From: Caenorhabditis remanei
Taxonomy: Eukaryota > Nematoda > Chromadorea > Rhabditida > Rhabditidae
NCBI RefSeq assembly: GCF_010183535.1
Contig: NC_071331.1
Coordinates: 4,092,001 to 4,156,000 of the forward strand
Reading direction: 5' to 3'
DNA length: 64,000 bases
Below the pieces are notes generated by a model, which was given only the letters and a program-made list of their open reading frames with translations, searched no databases and was not told the origin of the DNA. Shown in pieces: positions 54,223-63,766 of this stretch; the first letter of the stretch is position 1; each line of letters opens with the position of its first letter. The position numbers were made by a program, and so were the translations under genes.

Positions 54223-54293
54223 TGCGAACTCAGGTCGTCGCAGGATTCAAATCTGTCCTGAAGTGCTACCACTACACCGCTACACCCATGGAA
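54223..54293 (-). pseudogene. Antisense tRNA-Gln-like sequence beside the primer site
   Basis: Read on the minus strand: CCATGGGTGTAGCGGT (acceptor/D arm), a TAGCACTTCAGGACAGATTT block (anticodon arm with a small insertion), TTGAATCCTGCGACGACC, then CTGAGTTCGC (T arm). Together with the 13-nt primer site it covers nearly all of a tRNA-Gln(UUG) complement. It is interrupted by about 45 nt (54176-54222) that themselves form a GATAAAGTTG/CAACTTTATC hairpin. Identification rests on my memory of nematode tRNA-Gln. Confidence 0.65.
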
Positions 54294-55181
54294 CCCACCA
54301 CCCCCATTTGAACCCCACTACCTACCCATTTCTACTATTCATTCTATAACTTCTATTATATTACTCTAATATTCATCGTCGTCAGTCTCAGGGCAATGCA
54401 GTTGCGATGTTCTCGATTTCAATCGATCGCGGATTTTGATTCGGATTGTTTTGGTTCAATCACTGGAAAAGGATTGGCCTGATGTGAAAAGCTGTTATGG
54501 GAATCTTCAATGCCGGAAAGGAAAGTCAATATAATTATAATTTTTTTAATACCATTTTGAGAAATTTCCCACCCCTAGTTGAGACAAAAAGTCACTAGAG
54601 TGAGTGTAGGATAATGAGCGGATGAGCACATGCGCGGAAGCGCATGGTTATTAAGTAATTGACTGTTCAAAAAATTCAACAGCTAAAATGAGTCTGATTT
54701 GAATAGAACCAATAATTGAGAAGATTGTCCCCCAAATTTTAATTGAATTGTAGGACACAGCTTAAAATTTTTATTTTTTAGAATGTTTGATTTTCTTCTT
54801 GTAGATACTCGCCTCAAAACATCATAGTTTATTATTGTATGTTACCGCAACTTCCTAACGCCGCCAGTTTGACAAAACTTCGGTCACTAGATAAGATTAG
54901 GGCAATAAGACGCTATGAGAATCTGATTTTTGTATTTGAGACCCCGATGACGATTGTTTATTTTTGTGTATTTTATGTTGTTTTATAGTCTGTTTCACTG
55001 TTTTAGGCTCTTTTGAACTGTTTTTACCCCAAGTTTCCAACCACTTTAAAAAAATTCAAGTTGGTTGACGCTTCGGGACGAAGCAGTTCTCGAGAGGAGG
55101 GGAGAGCCTTAGGGGAACCCTTCGGAAAGTGGTCTCTAACTTGATCTCTTACATAGAGTTTCGAGGACGAAACCTTCTTTC
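54294..55181. other. Interior of the gutted LTR element
   Basis: No open frame of note. It contains a chance CTGTTTCA (54990-54997) with no YRNT at the expected distance. The 3' end (55060-55181) is gypsy-like leader/tail sequence. Confidence 0.6.
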
Positions 55182-55195
55182 CAAAGAGGGGAGGA
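55182..55195 (+). promoter_or_regulatory. Polypurine tract of the gutted element
   Basis: AAAGAGGGGAGGA immediately before the 3' LTR. Confidence 0.8.
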
Positions 55196-55482
55196 TGTCA
55201 CAGGCCAGTCTCTGACCTGTCTCTACTCTCTTTTCCTCGGGTTCTCTCTCGACTGAGATGACGTCTTGCTCTCGGCTCAGCGAGGCGTAAACAACCACGC
55301 GGCCGGCCGAGAGACCCTTTTCCCCCTTTACATTTTTAGTTTCTATACTGGTGCGGGTGAAGGACGGCAAGTCCTTCTCCTTGCTATACCGGGAAATAAA
55401 TGATTGCAATCATAAACAAAATGTATACCTAAAACAGACTGAAATGTTAAAAGGATGAGCAGGTGCATTCATGCCTTTTACA
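55196..55482 (+). repeat. 3' LTR of the gutted element
   Basis: 287 bp, apparently identical to 53876-54162, followed by ATAC. Confidence 0.93.
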
Positions 55483-55772
55483 ATACGTTTTATTGGCATC
55501 AGGATAAATGATATAGTTTTCTGGTACTTTTCTTTTTCTAATATTTCATCTATCGAAACAGAAATTTTATTTTGTCGCGCGGACAACATTAATATTGATA
55601 AAAAATGTTCACGTTTTCTTTTGGCTTTCTACTGAAACTTCAATTTTTTTGAAGTACTTTTCAAAAAAGTTTTTTTCCCGGTCTCAAGCTGTATACTGGC
55701 ACCAAAAACAAATAATGGAATGATGTCTGTTTCACTACTTTTATATCCAAACAGGATAATATGTACCATTAA

Positions 55773-55793
55773 TTTTTTTTCACGAATTTTGTT
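55773..55793 (+). ncRNA. Predicted 21U-RNA (piRNA)
   Basis: Core at 55727-55734. T of TAAT at 55773, 39 nt away. An alternative start (CATT, 55770) is at 36 nt. The T-rich sequence makes this less certain. Paralogous core at 56861. Confidence 0.45.
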
Positions 55794-55960
55794 TTTATGC
55801 TTCAAAGTTCCAAGAATTTGTTGGCTAGTGTTTTTGAACATTGTTTATCGAATACCCACAATATTATCCCAGTTCTAAGCTTTCAAAAATTTTTAAACTG
55901 CTGGTTCTCTTATCTGTTTCAATCTAACCATTTCTAACCGTGTTGGAGTTCTCAAGCCAC

Positions 55961-55981
55961 TTTCATCATCGAACTCCGTTT
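55961..55981 (+). ncRNA. Predicted 21U-RNA (piRNA), tandem copy 1
   Basis: Core at 55914-55921. T of CACT at 55961, 40 nt away. The paralogous locus (core 57209-57216) keeps the 40-nt spacing with a different 21-mer. Confidence 0.65.
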
Positions 55982-56904
55982 AGTAGTTTTTATAAAAGTT
56001 AAGCGTTTTTATTAAGCGTTTTTATAAAAGATTGATAGCTTGAGTAATTCTCAATCATGTGAGGTTAAAAAATTATTAAAGAGTCACAAAAATGAAACTA
56101 AGCTTCAGCACAACAGTGAACCAGCAAAGTCTAGAATTAATTATTTTCAAGCTCTAAGAATGTTCTGAAACATGACAATTATATATCTGAAACTTCTTCG
56201 GATGACATCACCAATAAGTTTGACAACTGAAAACAAATGTCGTACAGGACCTAGAGAAGAATTTTCTGTTACAGTCACTTTTGGGGTTTCAAGTTTCTTG
56301 TATTTTGATGACTTTATTGTTAGAATGTTACATATTTTAAACACATTTTCAGTTGCCATATTTTAATTCCAGATTCGGTAACATCTCTTAATTGCCGCTC
56401 ATCTGTTTTATTTTCAGGTACCTTCTAAAATCTACATCTACCTTCTTTTTTCGTGGTTTACCGGGAAATCACCATGATCCAATGGTACGGTTTTCAGTAA
56501 ACTTCTGCATATCTTGATTTTTTTTTTGAAATTTTATCAATTTTCTAAATTAAATTATAATTGTACGTTTTATTGAAATAAGAATAACAGATATAATTTT
56601 CTGGTTCTTTTCTTTTTCTAATAATAAAATCCCAATATTTCATCTATCATTCTCAATGATGATTAGTTTTTGCCGGAGCAAAATTTTTATTTTTATGCGC
56701 AAGACGGCATCAAAATGTCATTGATCGAAAATTTCAGCGTTTTTTTGTCTTTCAGTTGAAACACAAAATACAACTTTTTTGAAATACAGTACTTTTCAAA
56801 AATGGTTTTTCCCGTTCTCATTCTCTACTCTGGCATTAAAAACAAAAAATGTTGTTATGTCTGTTTCACTGTTATTTAAAATCCAAACAGGATAATACCA
56901 GTAA

Positions 56905-56925
56905 TTTTATTAACCATTCCGTCGT
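56905..56925 (+). ncRNA. Predicted 21U-RNA (piRNA)
   Basis: Core at 56861-56868. T of TAAT at 56905, 37 nt away. Confidence 0.5.
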
Positions 56926-57255
56926 TTCAAATATGCATCTTCCTCCCAAACGCCCTCTTAAATACTTAGTTGTCGTGTTATCTACATTATTATCATCTCC
57001 AAAATTTACTGTATCTAATAAGACAATCTTGAAATGGAATTTTTTGTAAATATACAAAAAAAAATCCAAAAAGAGTATTCAGGGTTCAAAGTTCTAAGAA
57101 TTTGTTGGTTAGAGTATTTGAACATTGCAAATATTTCATCCCCCAGTATTATCCCAGTTCCTATTTTTTTAAATGTTCAAACTGTTAGTTCTCTAGTTTA
57201 AAACTTATCTGTTTCAATCTGAGCATTTCCTAACACGTTGGAGACCTCAAGTCAG

Positions 57256-57276
57256 TAAGTCTACATACAGTATTCG
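57256..57276 (+). ncRNA. Predicted 21U-RNA (piRNA), tandem copy 2
   Basis: Core at 57209-57216. T of CAGT at 57256, 40 nt away. Paralogue of 55961-55981. Confidence 0.65.
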
Positions 57277-57426
57277 ACCATTTCTATAGTTAGTTTCCAC
57301 CTGATTTCTTCATAATCCGTTTCACATTCTTTCAATACAACGGACAGATGGTATACGCCAAGTATGTTTCCCATTTTAGTTCTGTTTCAGTGACATAATT
57401 ATTGCAACTTTTAATGATAGTGATAG

Positions 57427-57447
57427 TGATATTCTTTGCAATGTATG
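57427..57447 (+). ncRNA. Predicted 21U-RNA (piRNA)
   Basis: Core at 57382-57389. T of TAGT at 57427, 38 nt away. Confidence 0.6.
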
Positions 57448-57600
57448 TATAGATAGAAAATTTTTTAATAGTGTGAGGTTAAAAATTATTGAAAAATGAA
57501 AGAAAAATGAAATAATGCTTCGAACAACAGATAGCGACAAAGTATAGAATTAATCAATTTCAAGCTTTATGAATGTTCTGAAACATGAAAATTATATTTC

Positions 57601-59610
57601 TGAAACTTCCTCGGTTGAGATGACTAATAATTTTGAAAACTGAAAACAAAAGTGATACAGAACAGAACAACGAAAATACACTCTTCCTAAGAAGAAATAA
57701 ACATTTTGAAGCAGAAATATGTAGATTTTTTGAGAAAATAAATCTTTCATCGAGAATCAGAGATGCACAAAAGCCATTTTTCGGAAACAGAAGGGGCTTA
57801 AATTCAGAGAAAAACTTGATATTCTATCACAAATTAGTACTTTTCAGATGTTTCTGGTATATTTCCGAGGAAAGTTAGCTAGAAAAACCTCCGAATATAA
57901 GTTTTTGATTAAACTTGATATTCGAACTTTTTCTTGACATACATCTGACATCGAGACACATAGTTTGGATTACCAAATTTTCACATCTTTGAAACCGTTA
58001 AGTTTCTTGTTTCAGAAAAGTGATGAAAAGGCGGGGAAGGGAAAAATTCATAATTTCGAACGTCTGAGCGATCTCCGAACTAGAGGTTGTGGGTTATTTA
58101 AAAATTGAGAAAACTGTAATTTTTAGTTATTGGACATTATTATCTCCAAATTTTTCTTTAGACTTTTTTCGTTTTTCTCCTGTTTTACAGCAGTTATAAA
58201 TAACTAATTTTTCAAAATATTCTGATAACACATCGATTTCAGAAAGTTCTTCCCTATTTTGCAATAAAATACGACTTTATTTTAATAATACATTGACAAT
58301 CTGCTAGATTTTCCCGATGCTAGTAATTTCCACTGTTTCTAACTGGGCATTAAAACGAAACTCACATGAATCAAATAATGGAATGTACATTGTTGTTGTA
58401 TATTGTTGGAAATCTTAAAGTTTTACGAAATTTCAAAAAGAAACAAGCGAGAAATGAAATAAACTAGAATATTTATTTTGAATGAAACTGCAAAAGTGGT
58501 GCTTCAAAAGAGAGTGATGCAACGAAAACATGTTAGTGAAGTACACACCGGTGACCTTAAGCATGCTCCAATAAATTAAAAATGAGAAACAATATTAAAA
58601 TTTTGAAATTTTCGGTTACTTTGAGATCAGAATCGAAAATTTCGCCTTTTTTCAACTGATTTCGCATATAATTCGCTCTGATGAATGTTTCTCAAACTGG
58701 ACATTTTGATTATAGCTTATGTGAAACAATATAACATCCGTTTCAAGTAGTTGTGTTTAGTAATAAAGACTCAATTTTTTGATTCTGAAGGAAAGTAGAA
58801 AGTAGTAGTAGTAGTTAGCCCGTGCTGAAATATCTAAATACTGTGGAACAGGAACGCTGACAAATTTTTCGACGGATTGAAACACGCAGATTATGAACAT
58901 TTCAAAGTTAACGTGGAAAAAAACTATCAAACACAATTATCTCTCATTATTATGCTAAAGTCAGTCGTATGGATATTATATACACTTCCCAAGTACTTCT
59001 TGGACTTCATCACTAGTTAGTCGGCTTACAGTTTCGAAAAAAAAACAATAATGAATCAGAAACTTTTACTCCAGTAAATCCAACATCAACGCAAAAACAA
59101 CAATTTGGTCACTTCATTGAACATAACTCTCTATTTCAGAAAAAGTGAACATCTTTTTGTCACTAATGATAATAATCCGATGATAATGATAGCTACCGTA
59201 ATGAGTGTACTTTTTAATTTAAAAAAAAGCATCGCAGCACCATAGAACAATTTTGTTCTTTCTTATAGTTTCTTTATGAAACAGAACGTTGACTAAACAT
59301 TTTTGTTTGTAACAAGTTCTGAAGTTCTTAGTCAGGTAACGAATCGTGGTACACTTGCGAACTAGAGAACTCCAACGGCCATACACTTTTGAAAGTGACA
59401 GAATATGTTTCACGCAGATATTTTCAATCTTTGGTGGACGAAATTTTTAATTGGAAAAGCTTTAGAGATTCATGAAAACTGTAGCTAATTTTTCTTTTAT
59501 TCTTCACTAAAACTGTCATGTTTTTAAAGGTTTCTGGACACTTTGAAATCGGATAGTTCTAGATATACATATTAATTCTGGTACTAAATTGATGTAGGTT
59601 GCAAAAATTC
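57601..59610. other. piRNA-type field
   Basis: AT-rich, no gene. Octamer at 59277 (minus), variant TGAAACTG at 58483, and several NNGTTTCA motifs. Confidence 0.5.
59219..59239 (-). ncRNA. Predicted 21U-RNA (piRNA)
   Basis: Minus-strand core at 59277-59284. T of TGGT at 59239, 38 nt away; TGCT at 59236 (41 nt) is an alternative start. Confidence 0.5.
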
Positions 59611-59617
59611 TCATACT

Positions 59618-60293
59618 GACTAGGGAATGACTTACACAAAGTATGGAGATACACAACATGACCTATATCGCTGGAAAGCTGACATTTCCCTGATTCCGAA
59701 TCTATATTTAGTTTTTGCAGTGGCCCTCTCAGTTTTGAGAAATCCGGCTCCAAAGTTTGGGTAAATTTTAGTGCTCAAACTCAAGTTGTCAACCCGCGTG
59801 TTGCCCTAACGCGTAAATCCATTCGGAAGATAGCTAAATCAGCGGTTGAATGGTCGAGGGGGTTACAGTTGGAGTAGTAGGTGGACACTCTGTGGTTCGA
59901 CTCCTTCCCTTTTTTCCTTCCTTTTTTATTTTTTTGTAATCCTCGTTTTTGGGTCCCATGGTCATCAAAATGTGTCAGAATTCGGTTTTTGGAGCTTTTC
60001 GAGTCTATATTGACTTCCTGCGACGTTTTAAGAAAAATTATTTTTTTCAAGAAATTCCACTTTTCTGTGACCAAGTCCGTGGTGGGCAGTCGGAAATTTT
60101 TTTGAAAATTTTTTCGTTAAAAGTTAGAAAAACAGTAGAAAATGTTATAGCAAGGTATAAAAACTTCTCAAAACTGAGAGGGCCACTGCAAAAACTGAAT
60201 ATAGATTCGGAATCAGGGAAACGTCAGCTTTCCAGCGATATAGGTCATGTTGTGTATCTCCATACTTTGTGTAAGTCATTCCCTAGTGAGTGC
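59618..60293. mobile_element. Inverted-repeat element with tRNA-like core
   Basis: Arms 59618-59745 and 60166-60293 are near-perfect inverted copies with outer ends CTAGGGAATGACTTAC. The ~420-bp centre holds a possible Pol III unit around 59845-59910 and unclassified DNA. There is no transposase. A related single arm lies near 40275-40410. Probably a non-autonomous foldback or MITE. Confidence 0.65.
59845..59912 (+). pseudogene. tRNA-like sequence with A and B boxes
   Basis: TGGTCGAGGGGGTT resembles an A box of the Leu/Ser type. GGTTCGACTCC (59893-59903) is a perfect B box. A TTTTTT terminator follows. The anticodon arm cannot be folded convincingly, so it is a tRNA-derived (SINE-like) unit at most. 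Confidence 0.4.
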
Positions 60294-61011
60294 CTACACA
60301 AATAAGGCTGCCAATACATATTCAGCACCTTCTGTGCGAAGAAAAGATTTCGAAATTCTAAGAAATTTTGGAAAAAGTCGGGTGTCTCCTTTACTTTCAT
60401 TTTTCCTTTTTGACCATATTTTTGTTTCTGATTCTATTGACACGAACAAATCACTACTAGCACTAAATGGTTCTTTAGATGAGTATAGTGAAACACTGCT
60501 TATATTTTCCAATGACGTTTTATGAAAATATGCAAACTAAAACTACTGAAACTACGTTCAAGTTTCAAAATTTCTATAATTTGTTTGTTTTAGTTGTGAG
60601 AGATTGCTCCGGTAGCATCACATACATGTGTAATTATAGCAGTCATTATTATTTCTCAACCGGTAGTTTGCTGATGTTTTTCTTTTTCAGTTCAAACACT
60701 TTTCACTGTGTTGGAGTCTGCTACACTTGAAGTTTTCCCAATTCACCAACAATTTTTGATTTGATTTGACTATTGATTTTGACACGTAACAGTGCAAAAT
60801 GAAAACTTCTAGCAGAGTGCAGCATTGTGTTAAAAAATGGAAACAGAACAAATTTGCGAATTTGTGAGAGAAGTCAATCAGCACAAGAACGTTTAAAAAC
60901 AGAAAAAAATACAATGAAGCAAAGAAACAGTGTGAATTTTATTTTACGAAAATTAATTTGACGAAGTGCATGCCACTCATCAGAGTTGTACGGAAAGACA
61001 TTTTTCGATTT

Positions 61012-61078
61012 CCGGAATCCGGAATCCGGAACCGGAATGACAAAAAAACCCGGAATTTCGGAATCCGGATTCCGGAAA
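61012..61078. repeat. CGGAATCC short repeat cluster
   Basis: Six to seven copies of CGGAATC/GGAATCCGG in direct and inverted order, able to form a small hairpin. Confidence 0.6.
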
Positions 61079-61374
61079 ACTCTGCCACTTATTCGACAAC
61101 CAGTAATGAAAGTTAACAGGGGTATTACAGAATAAGGGGTAGTGGTCAAAAGTTGTTATGTTCATCTTGTTTTTCTTCAGAAACTACTGCAACAAAACGT
61201 ACTTAGAACTTATAGTAACCATAAATAAGCTTTTAAGACAGTATAAATAGGCTAAAGTTTGGAAAACATGAAATTTACGATTCTGAGAGTTCTTCAAATA
61301 GCATCACTATCAAAAGATTTTTATGATAAATAAATATGTATCCATGTAAAAGGCAATAACAACGGTAACAGATT

Positions 61375-61395
61375 GTAATTTTAGATAAAAAGATA
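61375..61395 (-). ncRNA. Predicted 21U-RNA (piRNA)
   Basis: Minus-strand core at 61434-61441. T of CAAT at 61395, 39 nt away. Confidence 0.6.
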
Positions 61396-61665
61396 TTGAA
61401 GCAGAGCCATTGTCAATCAATTTTTGCACCTTTTGAAACAGAATATTTTTAGTTTTATGAGCTGATTGAAAAGATGAAGAGAAAAAAAAACGGATATCAA
61501 TGTTTCAAAAGTAATGAAAAAATGGGGGTTAAAAACATAATTAAAAAACAATTGGAAACATGTTATAATAAATAAACCAATGAAAAATTCAAAGTGGTAA
61601 ATTCAAACCTAGCATATGATATGGGTAAAGCAGAATTCTGTCTTCCGCTTTTCGCCTTTTCAAAA

Positions 61666-61686
61666 CAACTCTTAATTAGAACGTTA
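61666..61686 (-). ncRNA. Predicted 21U-RNA (piRNA)
   Basis: Minus-strand core at 61724-61731. T of CACT at 61686, 38 nt away. The core lies 4 bp outside the MITE at 61737. Confidence 0.6.
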
Positions 61687-61736
61687 GTGGTAGTAGTCTG
61701 TTTGAGGGATAAAAATAACACTTTGAAACAGAAATA

Positions 61737-62097
61737 CCGTAGAAACTGTATTAGAGCGACACCTTTAACAGAACGACACCTCTAATAGAACGACAGCAAA
61801 ATTAAGCTTCGAAAAATAGAGCGACAGCCTCTAATAGACCGACACCCTCTAACAGACCGACACCCTCTAATAGACCGACACACTGTTTTTGGGTATTTTC
61901 GTTGTTTTTTCATTAATTTTTCATGTTTTTTCTTCCGATTTCACTTTTATTCGCATAAATCGAACCTGACTGACTTTTAGAACTTCGTTCGAAAAATAGA
62001 GCGACAGCCTCTAGTAGAACGACAGCCTTTAATAGAACGACAACAAAAACCTGTTCGAAAAAAAAAGCGACATGTCGCTCTAATACAGTTTTTACGG
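61737..62097. mobile_element. TA-flanked MITE with GACAGCCTCTAATAGA subrepeats
   Basis: Inverted ends CCGTARAAACTGTATTAGAG and TA on both sides (61735-61736, 62098-62099) suggest a Tc1/mariner-type MITE. The interior is built from tandem units of about 17-20 bp related to CTCTAATAGACCGACA. A decayed relative of the end lies near 50955-50980. Confidence 0.75.
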
Positions 62098-62647
62098 TAG
62101 CTGGAAAAACCTTTGAAACAGAAAAAGCTACGTCCGAACAAAATGTTCTGCTGAAATCATGGAAAACGGCGTTTTAGAACATTTCTGAATAACAATTTTA
62201 CTGTTTCTATGCGGTCATTAACCAGTATTTGTCATCAGTAGTTTACTATATTCTTTACAATATATGTGAGCTAGATCTTAGTAGAAAATAAAAAATCTAC
62301 AGTTTTTAATTGTGTTCAAGAAGGAAACCCGCATTATGACTTGTTTAAAATGTTGAACAAGTTTTAATTTCTCTTAATTTTTAATCCTCACCAATTTTTA
62401 ACATCTGATATTTGCATGGACACCATTGACCCCAACAAAAATACATGGTATTACAGAAAACGTGACACAGTAATATATGTATCTCATCATGCTTGAAATT
62501 TTTTTGAAATTTCTGTGTTTTAAAATTAATTTGGAAAATGTGAACGATATGAGAAGCATCATAAAACATTAAAACCAAATTTTGATTTCGAGAAACATTC
62601 CTGTTTCACACTGCCATTCTATATTGGTGGCTGGGAAAGATAAGCAA

Positions 62648-62668
62648 TTTCAGCATTAATCTACTGTG
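62648..62668 (+). ncRNA. Predicted 21U-RNA (piRNA)
   Basis: Core at 62601-62608. T of CAAT at 62648, 40 nt away. Confidence 0.6.
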
Positions 62669-63301
62669 AATGATTATACTGTATCCTGTTTTTTTTTCAT
62701 TTGAAATTTCTGATAAATTAAATTAAAAATTAGCAAAGAAAAATGAGAACATTCTCTTGGCAATACAGTTTCACGTGCGCGAGACCAGATTTTTCTTTGC
62801 AACGCATTTTTTGACCCCTTTGTTGTGAATGACTTCTCCGAGGCCGATTTTCAGACTTACCTCGAAAAAGAAAGAATTTTAATTTTTATAACCTCTTGTT
62901 TTTTTCTGAATGTTTTTAGAAGAATAAACGTTGTTTTTCAAAAAAATGGAGAAAATGTGACGCCGGAATTGCACAAGGACTGTTCAAAGGTCGTAGTTCA
63001 AAAGATGAAAAGTACGAAAGTTGCAAAACAGTCTGCTTTTGAGTATCGTAACCAATCGATATTTTTTTTTTCTAGTAAATAAGTTATAAATCGGACATCA
63101 AAATTATTACAGATTTTTGTTAGCAATTACGAACGGATTGATCAATTTTTGAAAAGTGATGCTTTTTTATGCTTCTAAAACAGAAATTTTCCAAAGGTAT
63201 CTTACTAGATAGCAGAGAAACTCAACTGATCATTTTTGTGAATTTCTAACTACAAATATCATTTTCTATTAGAAGAAACTATCAGAACGTTTCAAGATTG
63301 C

Positions 63302-63322
63302 GGGATCGTAAGAATGGTACGA
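63302..63322 (-). ncRNA. Predicted 21U-RNA (piRNA)
   Basis: Minus-strand core at 63361-63368. T of CAGT at 63322, 39 nt away. Confidence 0.6.
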
Positions 63323-63520
63323 CTGAAGCAGAAAGACATGCTGCAAAATAAAAATGTTACTGAAACAGAGAAAATTCTCCTTTGATACAAGTTATTAATT
63401 AAATATATTTTTCGCTTTCAAATTATTGTGTTCAATGACCCGATAACTAGAATGAATAGTAATACCTGTTTTTCAGAGAAACTTTGACTAGAGACAGCAT
63501 TTGTAGCAGAAAGTTGTAGT

Positions 63521-63541
63521 GAACTGAACCGTCAAGAAGAA
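63521..63541 (-). ncRNA. Predicted 21U-RNA (piRNA)
   Basis: Minus-strand core at 63579-63586. T of TGTT at 63541, 38 nt away. Confidence 0.6.
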
Positions 63542-63745
63542 ACAATAAAACAATAAAAAATTGTATTTTAAACATTCATGAAACAGAAAATATCCAATTC
63601 AGAGATTGGTTTGATTGACTGTTTTACTCAAACATTTGTTTGTGGTTGTTTTAAGTGTAGAGAGAGGGCCCAGAAAAGAAGATAAAAGGAACGGGAGTTG
63701 GGAATGTGGTGAGTAGGAAAAATTGTAAATCCCCCTTTTAAAATT

Positions 63746-63766
63746 CTCCTATCTTCATATTTATGA
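63746..63766 (-). ncRNA. Predicted 21U-RNA with CTGTTTCG core
   Basis: Core variant at 63807-63814. T of CATT at 63766, 41 nt away. Confidence 0.35.

Larger units (their letters stand above)
53872..55486 (+). mobile_element. Gutted LTR retrotransposon (non-autonomous)
   Basis: LTRs 53876-54162 and 55196-55482 are both 287 bp, begin TG, end CA and look identical, so insertion is recent. The duplication ATAC flanks it (53872-53875, 55483-55486). The 1.03-kb interior has no gag or pol. It keeps a tRNA-Gln primer site, an adjacent antisense tRNA-Gln-like stretch, and a polypurine tract with a gypsy-like 3' region (TTTCGAGGACGAAACC). A duplicated host copy at 56563-56575 shows the empty site. It probably moves with proteins of an autonomous relative; the gypsy-type element at 5269 uses the same primer site but has different LTRs. 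Confidence 0.9.
55484..56565. repeat. Tandem duplication unit 1 (piRNA field)
   Basis: Direct duplicate of about 56566-57600. Both begin TACGTTTTATTG, run through TTTTCTTTTTCTAAT and GTCTGTTTCACT, and contain TTATCTGTTTCAATCT followed by CTAAC-type sequence. Two octamers per unit are conserved (55727/56861 and 55914/57209). Confidence 0.75.
56566..57600. repeat. Tandem duplication unit 2 (piRNA field)
   Basis: Second copy of the ~1.05-kb unit. Its left boundary also serves as the empty site for the LTR insertion at 53872. Confidence 0.75.
60294..61736. other. piRNA-type field
   Basis: Octamers at 61434 and 61724 (minus). A short CGGAATCC palindromic repeat lies at 61012-61078. No gene recognised. 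Confidence 0.5.

Noticed and set aside
54990..54997. CTGTTTCA inside the gutted LTR element
   Set aside because: No YRNT at 35-43 nt; probably a chance match.
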